Positions 1-7,760 of a stretch of 64,000 nt of DNA are shown one piece after another (position 1 is the first letter of the stretch; each line of letters begins with the position of its first letter). The translations under genes and the position numbers were made by a program. The stretch spans positions 1 to 64,000 of the forward strand of contig NZ_JAPTYD010000003.1 of NCBI RefSeq assembly GCF_026913015.1. The letters run 5' to 3'. This DNA comes from Paracoccus benzoatiresistens (GTDB lineage Bacteria; Pseudomonadota; Alphaproteobacteria; Rhodobacterales; Rhodobacteraceae). The notes beneath the pieces were generated by a model. That model searched no databases. It was not told where the DNA came from and saw only the letters and a program-made list of their open reading frames with translations.

Positions 1-630
1 ACCACCAGCGCCGGGCCAACCTGCACAATGCACAGAGCCAGGATCACCAGCGCCAGAAGACCAGCCCCCGCCACGCCGCGCGGTCGTAGATAACGCTGGC
101 AGTCGCCCCTGATCTTTCGAGAGGGTAGGGGATCGGCGACCTAAGCCTGACACGAAGAATAAGCCACGGCGGACTATGCATCCAAACGCTGCGCCAAAGG
201 GCCGCTGCCGACTCTATGCGCAGAAGGCCGGCACTTACGGGCGAGCGGATCACGGAGGCCGAAGTTGAGGTTCGGACAGGCGCAGCCAAGGGGATAAACG
301 TTGCTCAGGGAGGTTCAGCGCAATGGTCGAGGTGTCGCAGGCTGCGACGAGCCTTTATCGAGGCGAGGGTATTGCGGGCAGGGAAGGGGGGCTTGCGCTC
401 CTATCACAGGCCACTCTCGCCCTTGCGCCGCAGGAACCTACTGCACAATCCCCAGCCCACCTAGACCCTGCATATCACTGCTGATCGCGCAAGTCAGTTG
501 GTCAACAGGCCATTGAACGACATCCATGCCGCTCCGGCGTCGGGCCTTTCAACTCACTCGACGGCAGATGGGGACAGCGGTCCAGGATGCCGGGATCGCT
601 CCGGGCCTGCGGGACGTGCGAGTGGCGTCG
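1..630. other. Left-edge stretch without a firm gene
   Basis: No reading frame here has both a convincing ribosome site and a protein-like composition. The one hint of coding is on the minus strand at about 1-100, where a frame open to the window edge encodes a strongly hydrophobic run (LLALVILALCIV) that looks like a first membrane helix. A GTG at 74-72 is in that frame but has no Shine-Dalgarno sequence. It could be the start of a membrane protein lying outside the window. The rest (100-630) holds only short overlapping frames and is probably the tail region beyond minE. Confidence 0.3.
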
Positions 631-912
631 TCAGCCTGCCTTGGACGGGGTCGCTCCGGGCAGTTCGATGTTGATCTCCAGGCTCGACATCTGGTCGCCC
701 CGCTCCATCCGGACCTCGACATCGTTGTCTCCGATCGGGATGTGCTTGCGGATCGCGGCAATGATGTCGCGCTGCAGCATCGGCAGATAGTTGGCCTCGC
801 CACTGCCTCCGCCGCTGCCGCGCTCGTGCGCAAGAAGGATCTGCAGCCGGTCCTTGGCCGTCTGCGCGGTCTTGGCGGGGCGGGGCTTGCGAATGAGATC
901 GAACAGGCTCAT
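631..912 (-). CDS. minE: Cell division topological specificity factor MinE
   Basis: A 93-residue MinE, normal for the family (about 88 in E. coli). The N-terminus MSLFDLIRK is the short amphipathic membrane-targeting segment. Next comes the anti-MinCD helix (around TAKDRLQILLAHER, residues 18-31), which contacts MinD and stimulates its ATPase. The rest matches the topological specificity domain, which drives pole-to-pole oscillation of the Min system. The gene overlaps the minD stop by 4 bases (ATGA), so minC-minD-minE form a coupled operon. An Arg/Gly/Ser-rich loop (about residues 31-40) is slightly longer than in enterobacteria. Function follows from the family; sequence and context agree. 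Confidence 0.95.
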   Translation of the reverse strand: MSLFDLIRKPRPAKTAQTAKDRLQILLAHERGSGGGSGEANYLPMLQRDIIAAIRKHIPIGDNDVEVRMERGDQMSSLEINIELPGATPSKAG

Positions 913-1757
913 GTCGCGCGTCCGAACAGTCGCTGGAACAGGCCGGGACGGCGTTCCCCCACGATGCGCATCTCGACCTGGGTTCCGGTCAGGCGGGCCA
1001 CCGCATCCTCGTAGGCGCGGGACGCGGCCGAGGGCTCGTCCAGCACGACCGGCGTGCCCACGTTCGAGGCCTTCAGGACCGCCTTGCTTTCGGGAACGAC
1101 GCCCAGAAGCGGCACGGCCAGGATCTCCAGCACGTCCTCGACCGTCATCATCTCGCCCTTGTCCACGCGCTCCTGGTCATAGCGCGTCAGCAGGACCTGG
1201 GCCTTGATGGGCTCGGCGCCCTCGGTCTCGGCCCGCTTGGTCTGGCTGCTCAGAAGGCCCAGCACCCGGTCGCTGTCGCGCACCGACGACACCTCGGGAT
1301 TGGTGACGACCACAGCCTCGTCCGCGTAATACATCGCCATCTGGGCGCCGCGCTCGATGCCGGCGGGGCTGTCGCAGACGATATAGTCGAACTCGGCCTT
1401 CAGTTCCTTGAGGATCTGCTCGACCCCCTCCTTCGTCAGGGCATCCTTGTCGCGGGTCTGGGAGGTGGGCAGGATCGCCAGGGTGTCGAGCCGCTTGTCC
1501 TTGATCAGCGCCTGCTTGAGCTTGGCGTCGCCCTGGATGACGTTGATGAAGTCGAAGACCACGCGCCGCTCGCAGCCCATGATCATGTCCAGGTTGCGCA
1601 GCCCCACGTCGAAGTCGATCACGACCGTCTTGAAGCCCTGCTTGGCAAGCCCCGCCGAGATCGCCGCGGCCGAGGTCGTCTTGCCGACGCCCCCCTTGCC
1701 CGAGGTGATCACGATGACCCGCCCGAGGGGCGGATTCTTCTTGGCTTCCGTTGTCAT
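909..1757 (-). CDS. minD: Septum site-determining ATPase MinD
   Basis: A 282-residue ParA/MinD-family ATPase. The deviant Walker A motif GKGGVGKTT lies at residues 20-28, after a roughly ten-residue N-terminal extension absent from E. coli MinD (270 residues). The conserved switch FDVGLRNLDMIMG follows at about 50-62. The C-terminus GLFQRLFG is the amphipathic membrane-targeting helix, comparable to the KGFLKRLFGG end of E. coli MinD. ATP-bound MinD dimers sit on the inner membrane, recruit MinC to block FtsZ assembly near the poles and are released by MinE. The gene overlaps minC upstream (ATGA) and minE downstream by 4 bases each. Confidence 0.97.
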   Translation of the reverse strand: MTTEAKKNPPLGRVIVITSGKGGVGKTTSAAAISAGLAKQGFKTVVIDFDVGLRNLDMIMGCERRVVFDFINVIQGDAKLKQALIKDKRLDTLAILPTSQTRDKDALTKEGVEQILKELKAEFDYIVCDSPAGIERGAQMAMYYADEAVVVTNPEVSSVRDSDRVLGLLSSQTKRAETEGAEPIKAQVLLTRYDQERVDKGEMMTVEDVLEILAVPLLGVVPESKAVLKASNVGTPVVLDEPSAASRAYEDAVARLTGTQVEMRIVGERRPGLFQRLFGRAT

Positions 1758-2569
1758 GCGATCACCTCCATGCGAAGTTTCTCGTCCTCCAGATATATGT
1801 GGGTACAGCGTTGGCGGGCGGCGTCCTCAAGCGATTCGCTTGTCTGGTAAAGCCCCGCGATGGCGACCAGTTCGGCGTTCAGGTCCTGGCAGAAGATATG
1901 GGCGCTTTCATTGCCATGGCAGCCCGCGATCGCGCGGCCCCGCAACGAGCCATAGACGTGGATGTTCCCCGCAGCGACCAGTTCGGCCCCCGAGGCGACC
2001 GAGCCGATCACCGTGAGGTCGCCATGTTCGGCCACGACCATCTGGCCCGAACGCACCGGCGAGCGGATGACCTTGTTCTCGGCCGGGCGCGGCGCGGCAG
2101 CGGCCGCAGGGGCGGGCGTGGTTTCGCGGGGCAGGGGGGCGTCGCGGCCCGTGTTCACGGGGATCAGGCCCAGCGTTTGCAGCGCCGCTTCGTCAAAGCC
2201 CGGGGCGTTCTGCACTCCGAAGACGCGCAACTCGCGGCGACGCAGGTTGTCCACCAGCTCGCGGATACGATCGGGGTCGTCGAGGCCGGGGACGTTGGCG
2301 AAATCCAGCACCACCGGCGCGCCCGAGAAGAACTGCGGCGTCTTGCGAAACTGCTCGTCAAGCTGCGCGTAGAAGGGGCCATCCGCGCGATCGGTGTCGA
2401 TGCGAAGCGCCAGCACGGTCAGGAAGCGGCCGCGCACCTGCAACGCGGCTACCTTTGCCGGCATGGAGTCATGTCGGGCCCGCGCGTATCGATCAGACAC
2501 CTCGAAACTCTGCTCCTGCTCTGTGGCGGATCGCGATTCGCCCCGCTCTTGTTGTGGCTTATTTGTCAC
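1754..2569 (-). CDS. minC: Septum site-determining inhibitor MinC
   Basis: A 271-residue MinC, first gene of the min operon. The N-terminal domain (about 38-145) binds FtsZ. An Ala/Pro-rich linker follows (about 148-165). The C-terminal beta-helix domain (about 166-271) carries the usual motifs VRSGQ, GDLTVIGSV, GAELVAAGNIHVYG and LRGRAIAG, which bind MinD. The open frame begins at a GTG (2569) without a good ribosome site; an internal ATG at 2464 would remove a 35-residue Gln/Ser-rich extension and has no better site, so the start is uncertain. Roughly 240 bases upstream, with no gene seen, probably hold the operon promoter. Confidence 0.95.
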   Translation of the reverse strand: MTNKPQQERGESRSATEQEQSFEVSDRYARARHDSMPAKVAALQVRGRFLTVLALRIDTDRADGPFYAQLDEQFRKTPQFFSGAPVVLDFANVPGLDDPDRIRELVDNLRRRELRVFGVQNAPGFDEAALQTLGLIPVNTGRDAPLPRETTPAPAAAAAPRPAENKVIRSPVRSGQMVVAEHGDLTVIGSVASGAELVAAGNIHVYGSLRGRAIAGCHGNESAHIFCQDLNAELVAIAGLYQTSESLEDAARQRCTHIYLEDEKLRMEVIA

Positions 2570-2813
2570 GACCGGCGGTCAGAAGAAAGAAGCCCTTCAG
2601 GGTTTCAGCAGGAACCCGCCAACTTGTAAAGACCGGGAACGGATCCGGGCAGAAACTCCGCTCAGGCAGCCCAGCCGGATCATCTAAAGGACAGCGCCGG
2701 CGGCGCATTGTGTTCCTTTGCTGCATCAGGTTGGCTGTTGGTGTCTGCAGGGTCGGAACCTTATCGGGGGTGACGGCTGTTGGGTTTCCAGCACCAGCTT
2801 AAGGAATGCCCCC

Positions 2814-2942
2814 ATGCCTGTCCTCAGCCTTGCCTGCAATCCGCTCGAATGGACGATCGGTGTCTTTTCCGTCGCTGACAAACGAGGAAACGTCACCGCG
2901 CGCCGCTACTGCTTCGGCCCCTACGTCGTGACATGGAACTGA
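2814..2942 (+). CDS. Possible 42-residue small protein
   Basis: A short frame beginning at ATG 2814, preceded by AAGGA at 2801-2805 with 8-base spacing. It encodes a compact, protein-like sequence with one Trp near residue 13 and Trp-Asn at the end, not the Arg/Pro-rich pattern of random GC-rich frames. No family is recognised. It lies alone between the min operon and the 53-residue gene at 3129. If it is not real, 2570-3128 is an intergenic stretch in which I see no other structure. Confidence 0.35.
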   Translation: MPVLSLACNPLEWTIGVFSVADKRGNVTARRYCFGPYVVTWN

Positions 2943-3128
2943 CGAGTTGATGGGCCGGCTACACATCGCCGCCAGACCCTTGTCACCCTGACCTAGGCAG
3001 CCCCTTTCCGGGGCCATTCTGCCAGCCTCTAGGCATGCCACCGTGCAATTGACACACATACCGTTTCCCGTTGCAGGACATGCGGAACATCGGCCTTCGG
3101 GATGTGTTGACAGACAGGAGGACCCAGC

Positions 3129-3290
3129 ATGACCCGTGAACGGCCCAAGCAGCCCAATCCCGCCACCGATCCCCCGCGCCAGCATGGCCAGGGCGAGCAC
3201 GAGGGCGTTCCCCATTCGCCCGAGGAGTTCGATGTCATGAACCCCGCAAAGACCGGCAAGACGCCGGGCAACCCGCAGGAAAACCAGTAG
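3129..3290 (+). CDS. Small hydrophilic protein of 53 residues
   Basis: A short gene with a strong ribosome site (AGGAGG directly upstream of ATG 3129). The product is very hydrophilic and rich in Pro, Gly, His and Glu (opening MTRERPKQPNPATDPP, ending NPQENQ). It has no membrane segment, no cysteine and no signal peptide, suggesting an intrinsically disordered cytoplasmic protein. A rho-independent terminator follows at 3347-3391 on the same strand, which supports a monocistronic unit. Short disordered proteins of this kind are common in alphaproteobacteria and often stress-linked; that role is a guess here. Confidence 0.7.
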   Translation: MTRERPKQPNPATDPPRQHGQGEHEGVPHSPEEFDVMNPAKTGKTPGNPQENQ

Positions 3291-3346
3291 CTGGCCGGAC
3301 AGGACAGCCGGGCAGGCGGCGTCCTCCGGGCGCCGGCTGCACGCTT

Positions 3347-3391
3347 GAAACCCCGCGCGGGCCGGTCACCCGGGCTGCGCGGTTTCCTTTT
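3347..3391 (+). terminator. Rho-independent terminator
   Basis: The left arm GAAACCCCGCGC pairs with GCGCGGTTTC on the right, with two C's bulged out, around a GC-rich loop that can itself pair (GGGCC/GGGCT region). The right arm runs into CTTTT. The T tract is on the plus strand, 57 bases after the 53-residue gene's stop, so it most likely ends that transcript. It also separates that gene from the convergent frame ending at 3413. Confidence 0.7.
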
Positions 3392-3412
3392 GCGTGATGA
3401 GACAGGCCGGGA

Positions 3413-3820
3413 TCAGGCGAAGGTCGGGCCAGTCCCTTCACGGCCCCGGCTTGCGTCCAGGCTCCATCGGCCGTAGCCGGCAAGATGCTTTGTGGCGCAT
3501 GTGCCATCCGGTATGCGACGGCCATCCAGCCCGAAAGGCTGCCACCCTTCTGCGGCATGGGGAACGAAAGCCGCGCCATGACGGCGACCTTCCCGCAGAT
3601 AGCAAAAGACCCTGTGCGTGTCGTGGCGCACAGGGTCCTCTGGGGTAAGTGCGAGCAGGACTCGCAACCACAAGGTATTGTCCGCTTGCATATCGTGCAA
3701 GTCATAATTGAAATCCTCCCCCGAAAAGCGCGCGCGGACAGCGCCTTCCAGCAAAGAGAGGCAGGCAAAGGGCGCAGCATGTGATCCTTGCTGCTCCGCC
3801 ATCGGAGGCCGCGTCTCCAT
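3413..3820 (-). CDS. Hypothetical protein, 135 residues
   Basis: An open frame with balanced composition (FSGEDFNYDLHDMQADN, TLWLRVLLALTPEDP) that reads more like a folded protein than a shadow. The proposed start is ATG 3820, with AGGA 11 bases upstream; ATG 3802 is an alternative. No family is recognised, and there is no signal peptide or membrane helix. It is divergent from the ribbon-helix-helix gene at 3891. The CATCCA repeats at 3856-3881 lie between the two starts, so both could be controlled from that region. The C-terminal third is less convincing. Coding status is uncertain. Confidence 0.4.
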   Translation of the reverse strand: METRPPMAEQQGSHAAPFACLSLLEGAVRARFSGEDFNYDLHDMQADNTLWLRVLLALTPEDPVRHDTHRVFCYLREGRRHGAAFVPHAAEGWQPFGLDGRRIPDGTCATKHLAGYGRWSLDASRGREGTGPTFA

Positions 3821-3855
3821 GGGATGAAAATTCCTGCTTGCCTTTCGCCGTGGAA

Positions 3856-3881
3856 CATCCATATACCATCCACGTGGATGG
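3856..3881. promoter_or_regulatory. Palindromic operator candidate for the RHH regulator
   Basis: A perfect 16-bp palindrome, CCATCCACGTGGATGG, occupies 3866-3881. A third copy of its half-site, CATCCA, lies at 3856-3861, 11 bases (one helical turn) upstream of the CATCCA in the palindrome (3867-3872). The right arm overlaps the ribosome site of the regulator gene whose ATG is at 3891. Ribbon-helix-helix proteins bind such closely spaced inverted or direct repeats, so autorepression is a reasonable inference. Confidence 0.6.
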
Positions 3882-3890
3882 AGAATCGTG

Positions 3891-4307
3891 ATGGCAGAGA
3901 TACGCACCCTGCGGGACAAGACGCCCGACAGTGAAAAGATTACCCTTAACTTGGGCTATGTTGATCTGGGCCGGATCGACCTGCTGGTGCAGGAAGGGTT
4001 CTATTCCAACCGCAGCGATTTCATCCGCACCGCCATTCGCAACCAGTTGGACAGCCATCGCGATGTCGTGGCCCGCACCATCGAACGCCACACGATGGAT
4101 CTCGGGCTCCGCGACTTCGGCGGGGCCGAGCTTCAAGCCCTGCTCGACGCGGGCGAGGTGCTGCATGTCAAGGTCGTGGGCCTCGCGCGCATTGCCGCCG
4201 ACGTGACGCCGGAACTGGCGCGGGCCACGATCGGGTCGATCTCGGTCCTGGGCGCGCTGCAAGCCAGCCCCGAGGTCAGGAAAGCCCTGGCCGATCGCAT
4301 TCACTGA
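3891..4307 (+). CDS. CopG-family (ribbon-helix-helix) transcriptional regulator
   Basis: A 138-residue protein with an N-terminal ribbon-helix-helix fold at about residues 15-52 (EKITLNLGYVDLGRIDLLV for the strand and first helix, NRSDFIRTAIRNQL for the second). The C-terminal 80 residues have no recognised domain and probably form a dimerisation or sensing region. ATG 3891 is preferred to GTG 3888 because GGAG then sits about 8 bases upstream. The esterase gene follows after 22 bases on the same strand, so the two are probably co-transcribed. The palindrome at 3866-3881 is a likely binding site. The ligand or signal is unknown. Confidence 0.8.
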   Translation: MAEIRTLRDKTPDSEKITLNLGYVDLGRIDLLVQEGFYSNRSDFIRTAIRNQLDSHRDVVARTIERHTMDLGLRDFGGAELQALLDAGEVLHVKVVGLARIAADVTPELARATIGSISVLGALQASPEVRKALADRIH

Positions 4308-4329
4308 CCCCTTTGCAAAGGACGAACCG

Positions 4330-5382
4330 ATGAAACCTCTGGACATGGGCGCCCTGCGCCGGGCGATGGACGGCCTGCGCCTTGAAGGCGCCAGCGATCT
4401 GGTGCAGCGTACCCTGGCCCGCCATGGGCTGACCATGCCCGGCGGGCAGGCGGGCTTCGAGCCGCCCTTCACGGCCCCGTCCGCAGCACCCGTTTCGGAC
4501 TCCATGCCGTCCGGCGCCAGCTTCAAGGCGGACCGCTTCACCTGTGCCGCCGGAAGCCGCGAATACATGACCTATGTGCCCGCCTCGGCCCCGCAGGGCA
4601 TCCGGGGGATGGTGCTGATGCTGCACGGCTGCACGCAGACCCATGCCGATTTCGCGCGGGGCACCGGCATGAACGCCTTGGCCGAAGAGCACCGGCTGAT
4701 CGTCGTCTATCCGCAGCAATGCCGCGGCGAGAACGCCCAGTCCTGCTGGAACTGGTTCAGCCCGGGCGATCAGCGCCCCGGTCGGGGCGAGCCCGAGATC
4801 CTCGCGCAGATGGTCCTGGACGTGGCGGCCCGGCATCGGGTGCCACAGGATCGGATCTTCGTTGCCGGGCTGTCGGCAGGCGCGGCCATGGCGGTGATCC
4901 TGGGCCAGACCCATCCCCGTGTCTTTGCAGCCGTCGGCGCTCATTCGGGCCTGCCCTTCGGCGCGGCCAGGGACGTGCCCTCGGCCTTTGCGGCGATGGG
5001 CGGCGGTGCAGCCGATGCCTCGGCTCGGCGGGGATCCGTTCCGACGCCCACCATCGTCTTTCATGGCAGCGCGGACCGCACCGTGCACCCCTCGAATGGA
5101 GAGCGGATTGCCGCGGATACGCTGGCCGCGGGGCCAGAGCAGACGGTGCTTGACCAGACAACGGGGAAGGCGGGCAAGCGCGCCTATCGCCGAGAGATCA
5201 CGACGGCACTGGATGGCCGCGTTCTTCTGGATCACTGGGTAGTCGAGGGTCTGGGCCATGCCTGGTCCGGCGGCAGGCCTGGCGGGTCCTACACCGACCT
5301 TCAGGGCCCTGATGCCAGCGCCGAGATGGTGCGCTTCTTTCTGGGGCAGCCCGGAACGGAACGGCCCGGGCCCCGTCGTTGA
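4330..5382 (+). CDS. PHB depolymerase-family esterase
   Basis: A 350-residue alpha/beta hydrolase of the polyhydroxybutyrate depolymerase / feruloyl esterase (LpqC-like) family. The oxyanion element LMLHGC is at 96-101, the lipase box GLSAG at 180-184 (Ser182), the acid Asp249 in GSADR and His310 in GLGHAW. No Sec signal peptide is seen; the first 60 residues form a helical, then low-complexity region typical of the cytoplasmic members of this family. It would hydrolyse short polyester or carboxyl-ester substrates; the actual substrate cannot be read from the sequence. The ribosome site AAAGGA lies 8 bases before ATG 4330. It is probably co-transcribed with the RHH regulator upstream. Confidence 0.85.
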   Translation: MKPLDMGALRRAMDGLRLEGASDLVQRTLARHGLTMPGGQAGFEPPFTAPSAAPVSDSMPSGASFKADRFTCAAGSREYMTYVPASAPQGIRGMVLMLHGCTQTHADFARGTGMNALAEEHRLIVVYPQQCRGENAQSCWNWFSPGDQRPGRGEPEILAQMVLDVAARHRVPQDRIFVAGLSAGAAMAVILGQTHPRVFAAVGAHSGLPFGAARDVPSAFAAMGGGAADASARRGSVPTPTIVFHGSADRTVHPSNGERIAADTLAAGPEQTVLDQTTGKAGKRAYRREITTALDGRVLLDHWVVEGLGHAWSGGRPGGSYTDLQGPDASAEMVRFFLGQPGTERPGPRR

Positions 5383-5531
5383 GCCTTCGCGAAACAGGTC
5401 TCCTGCGGATGTGCTGCCATCCACCTGCCTGATTGCCTTGACGACCTCACTTCGACACGGAGCCCGTACCGCTTTGTCCCGCCGGACGTTGAAGACGCGG
5501 ATGCGGCCGTCATGCAGGGTCGGACAGGAAA

Positions 5532-5554
5532 GGCGGGACCCTGTGGGTCCCGCC
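5532..5554 (-). terminator. Rho-independent terminator of the secreted hydrolase gene
   Basis: GGCGGGACCC (5532-5541) pairs perfectly with GGGTCCCGCC (5545-5554) around a 3-base loop. Read on the minus strand, the stem is followed by TTTCCTGT, a weak T tract. It lies 18 bases beyond the stop codon of the hydrolase gene at 5572-6774. On the plus strand it would also block readthrough from the esterase gene ending at 5382. Confidence 0.65.
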
Positions 5555-5571
5555 GGAAGGTCATGCGACCG

Positions 5572-6774
5572 TTACAGCAGGAAGTCGCTGGCTGTCAGGT
5601 CGTGAATGCCTTCGATCATGCCCTTGGCCTCGTAGGATCTGTCCCCATCGGTGTTGAGGTACAGATAGGTATCGCCCTGATAATGGCGCACCCGGATTTC
5701 TGCGCCGTCCGTGGTGAAGGCGCCCGAGCCGGCCAGACCCAGGAAGTCGAAGGCCTGGTCACCCCTTCGCGTCGTGTTCGCGTCGATGCCGCTGAAGTCG
5801 AACACATCGCCCTGCGCGAAATCGTCGATGACCGTGCCGTCCCATTCGGACGCAGTGTCGAATTCGAACACATCACTGGTCGAGGGCGCGGGGATCTGGG
5901 GTGCCGGGGTCTGGGTTCCCGGGGTCTGGGGTGCCGAACCGCCGCCGCCTCCGGTCCGTCCGTCGAAGGCCTCGTCGAACTCGGGCGCGTTGAACATCTT
6001 GCGCGCCGAATGCGTCACCCCGTCAGCGACGACCAGTTCCCAGTTGAAATCCCAGCCCTTGGACTCGGCAAGCTCCTTGGCCTCCTCATAGACGAATTCG
6101 GCCCGTTCCAGCCGGTTGTCGCCCTGGCGCATGGCTGCCGAGCCGGTCGCCAGGTCCGAGGCATTCGGGTCGTCGTCTGCCGAACCCGCATAGATCGTCA
6201 CCGGGTCGGCAAGATAGTCCTTGAGATAGGCCTCCCGGTCAGCGGACGACAGGTCGCCGCCGAAGCCATAGGGCAGGTCTTCGGACAGGCTTGCACGCAC
6301 ATGGGTCGACGCGTTCGCGACGATCATCTTGTCGAAGATGTCGGGGCCGAAGGCTGCCACGCGGCTGAGGAACTGGGCGCCCCCCGAATGACCGAAGCCG
6401 ATGGTTTCGTCGGCAGGGTCGTTGCCCACCTTGGCATGGGCCCATTCGGCGATGTCGTCGACAAGCGAGATGGTCCAGTCGTCCTGCGAGCGAAGCTGGC
6501 CGTTGCTGCCGACGATGCCGCCCATCTGGTAGTCCTTGCCCGAGAAGTCGGACTCCTCGAACAACGGCGCAACCACGTAAAGGCCCTTTTCATCCGCAAT
6601 CCTGATGGCCGCGTCGCGCGCGCCTTCGGCATTTCGGCTGGAGCCATGGAAGTTCAGCAGTACGCCCTTGATCTCGCCGTCGGGGCGATAGGTGAAGGTT
6701 TTCAGCGTGGTGCCGCCGAAGTTCACGTCCAGGGTCTGTTCGCCCCGCGGGGCAGCGGACAGGTTGAGTGCCAT
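5572..6774 (-). CDS. Alpha/beta hydrolase with serralysin-like C-terminal secretion domain
   Basis: A 400-residue two-part protein. Residues 1-270 form an alpha/beta hydrolase: FHGSS at 42-46 (oxyanion), the nucleophile elbow GHSGG at 128-132 (Ser130), and a likely catalytic His255 in GVTHSA. A Gly/Pro/Thr linker spans 272-299. Residues 301-400 match the C-terminal domain of serralysin (M10) proteases (DVFEFD, FDFSGIDANTT, GDQAFDFLG, YLYLNTDGD) and end ASDFLL, the acidic-plus-hydrophobic tail used by PrtDEF-type type I exporters. No classic GGxGxDxxx calcium repeats are visible. There is no N-terminal signal, as expected for type I export. A PrtD/HlyD exporter pair is encoded at 10897-13982. 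A hydrolase of the same family with a Sec signal lies at 16245. Substrate unknown. Confidence 0.85.
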   Translation of the reverse strand: MALNLSAAPRGEQTLDVNFGGTTLKTFTYRPDGEIKGVLLNFHGSSRNAEGARDAAIRIADEKGLYVVAPLFEESDFSGKDYQMGGIVGSNGQLRSQDDWTISLVDDIAEWAHAKVGNDPADETIGFGHSGGAQFLSRVAAFGPDIFDKMIVANASTHVRASLSEDLPYGFGGDLSSADREAYLKDYLADPVTIYAGSADDDPNASDLATGSAAMRQGDNRLERAEFVYEEAKELAESKGWDFNWELVVADGVTHSARKMFNAPEFDEAFDGRTGGGGGSAPQTPGTQTPAPQIPAPSTSDVFEFDTASEWDGTVIDDFAQGDVFDFSGIDANTTRRGDQAFDFLGLAGSGAFTTDGAEIRVRHYQGDTYLYLNTDGDRSYEAKGMIEGIHDLTASDFLL

Positions 6775-7760
6775 ATTTGATCAATCCCTCGAAGAGTCGT
6801 GTTTTTTTGTCAGCAGGCGTTATGCCGCCCGTCTGGTTGATTGCGTTGTGATGTGTTCTGCAATGAACGATGGATGGATCCTGCCTGCCGTTCGGCAAGG
6901 GATGCCCGCGCCCTCGCTGGCCGGTTGGTCAGCGTGGCCTGTCAACATTCCTGCAAAGGCTGGAAATTGCGCGATGGCGGGCTGCGACGAAAATACGTCA
7001 ACAAGCTAGCTATCAATCCACCGACATGTTTGTCTGGCTGGTCTTGCCCTTGTTCAATCTCCTTTCCGTTCCGAAAAGGCGCAAAGCCTTTCGGATCATG
7101 GTTTTTTGTTCATCGACAAGGCTCTTCGGCATGGGTGATCCATCCGGCGGAGAAATCCGCCCGAGCCTGTTCGACTGGTTCAATCTGGTTGGGGGGTCAG
7201 GCGGCATGCAATCAGCGCCTGGTCCGCTTTGGCCTTCTTCTGGTCCTGACGGATAAAAGAGGCCGTTTGCAAATCCTGCTACATGGTCAGGTGTTTCCGA
7301 AGGACACGCCATAACGGCAGTCGATCTGCTGTCTGCTTGTCATGAATTACCTGAAGAGAATTACGCCTTGTGCCCGTGGAATCTTATCCAGGAGAAAAAG
7401 GGATTCTTGGTCTACGGCAACCAATAACTAAACTGTCACCGATTATCGCCAGAAATTTCAATGTTATCGCGAAAACCTCCTTCGCATTCCCTGGTGCTCA
7501 CCCAAGGAATTACCCGGACATTATGTTAGAGTCAACCAAAGGATGAGAAAGGTTCCATTAATACAACCTATAGGCGATCCTATGCCGATTTGCAGTCTGA
7601 CCATCAGCAGGCGATCGCTGTTCTATTTATCAGACGCTGCGTCTATTCAATATGTTAGGAGGTTTAGGGGATTGTGTCCGCGAAACTTTGCCTATGAACG
7701 CATGCGCTGACGACATGCGGGATGTCGTCAGCCATGTCATGATCCGAGGCCTGCGCAAGG
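6775..7760. other. Long intergenic region with AT-rich segment
   Basis: Almost 1 kb with no supported gene. Frames at 7013-7312 (minus) and 7652-7894 (plus) lack ribosome sites or run into the neighbouring gene. From about 7330 to 7680 the DNA is clearly richer in A+T than its surroundings, which is typical of promoter DNA in such genomes. A 13-bp palindrome, AGACGC-T-GCGTCT, lies at 7632-7644. Transcription of the hydrolase gene at 5572-6774 must start somewhere here, but I cannot name a promoter. Confidence 0.5.

Noticed and set aside
7013..7312. Minus-strand 99-codon frame in the gap upstream of the secreted hydrolase
   Set aside because: No ribosome site at any start and no protein-like hydrophobic pattern.
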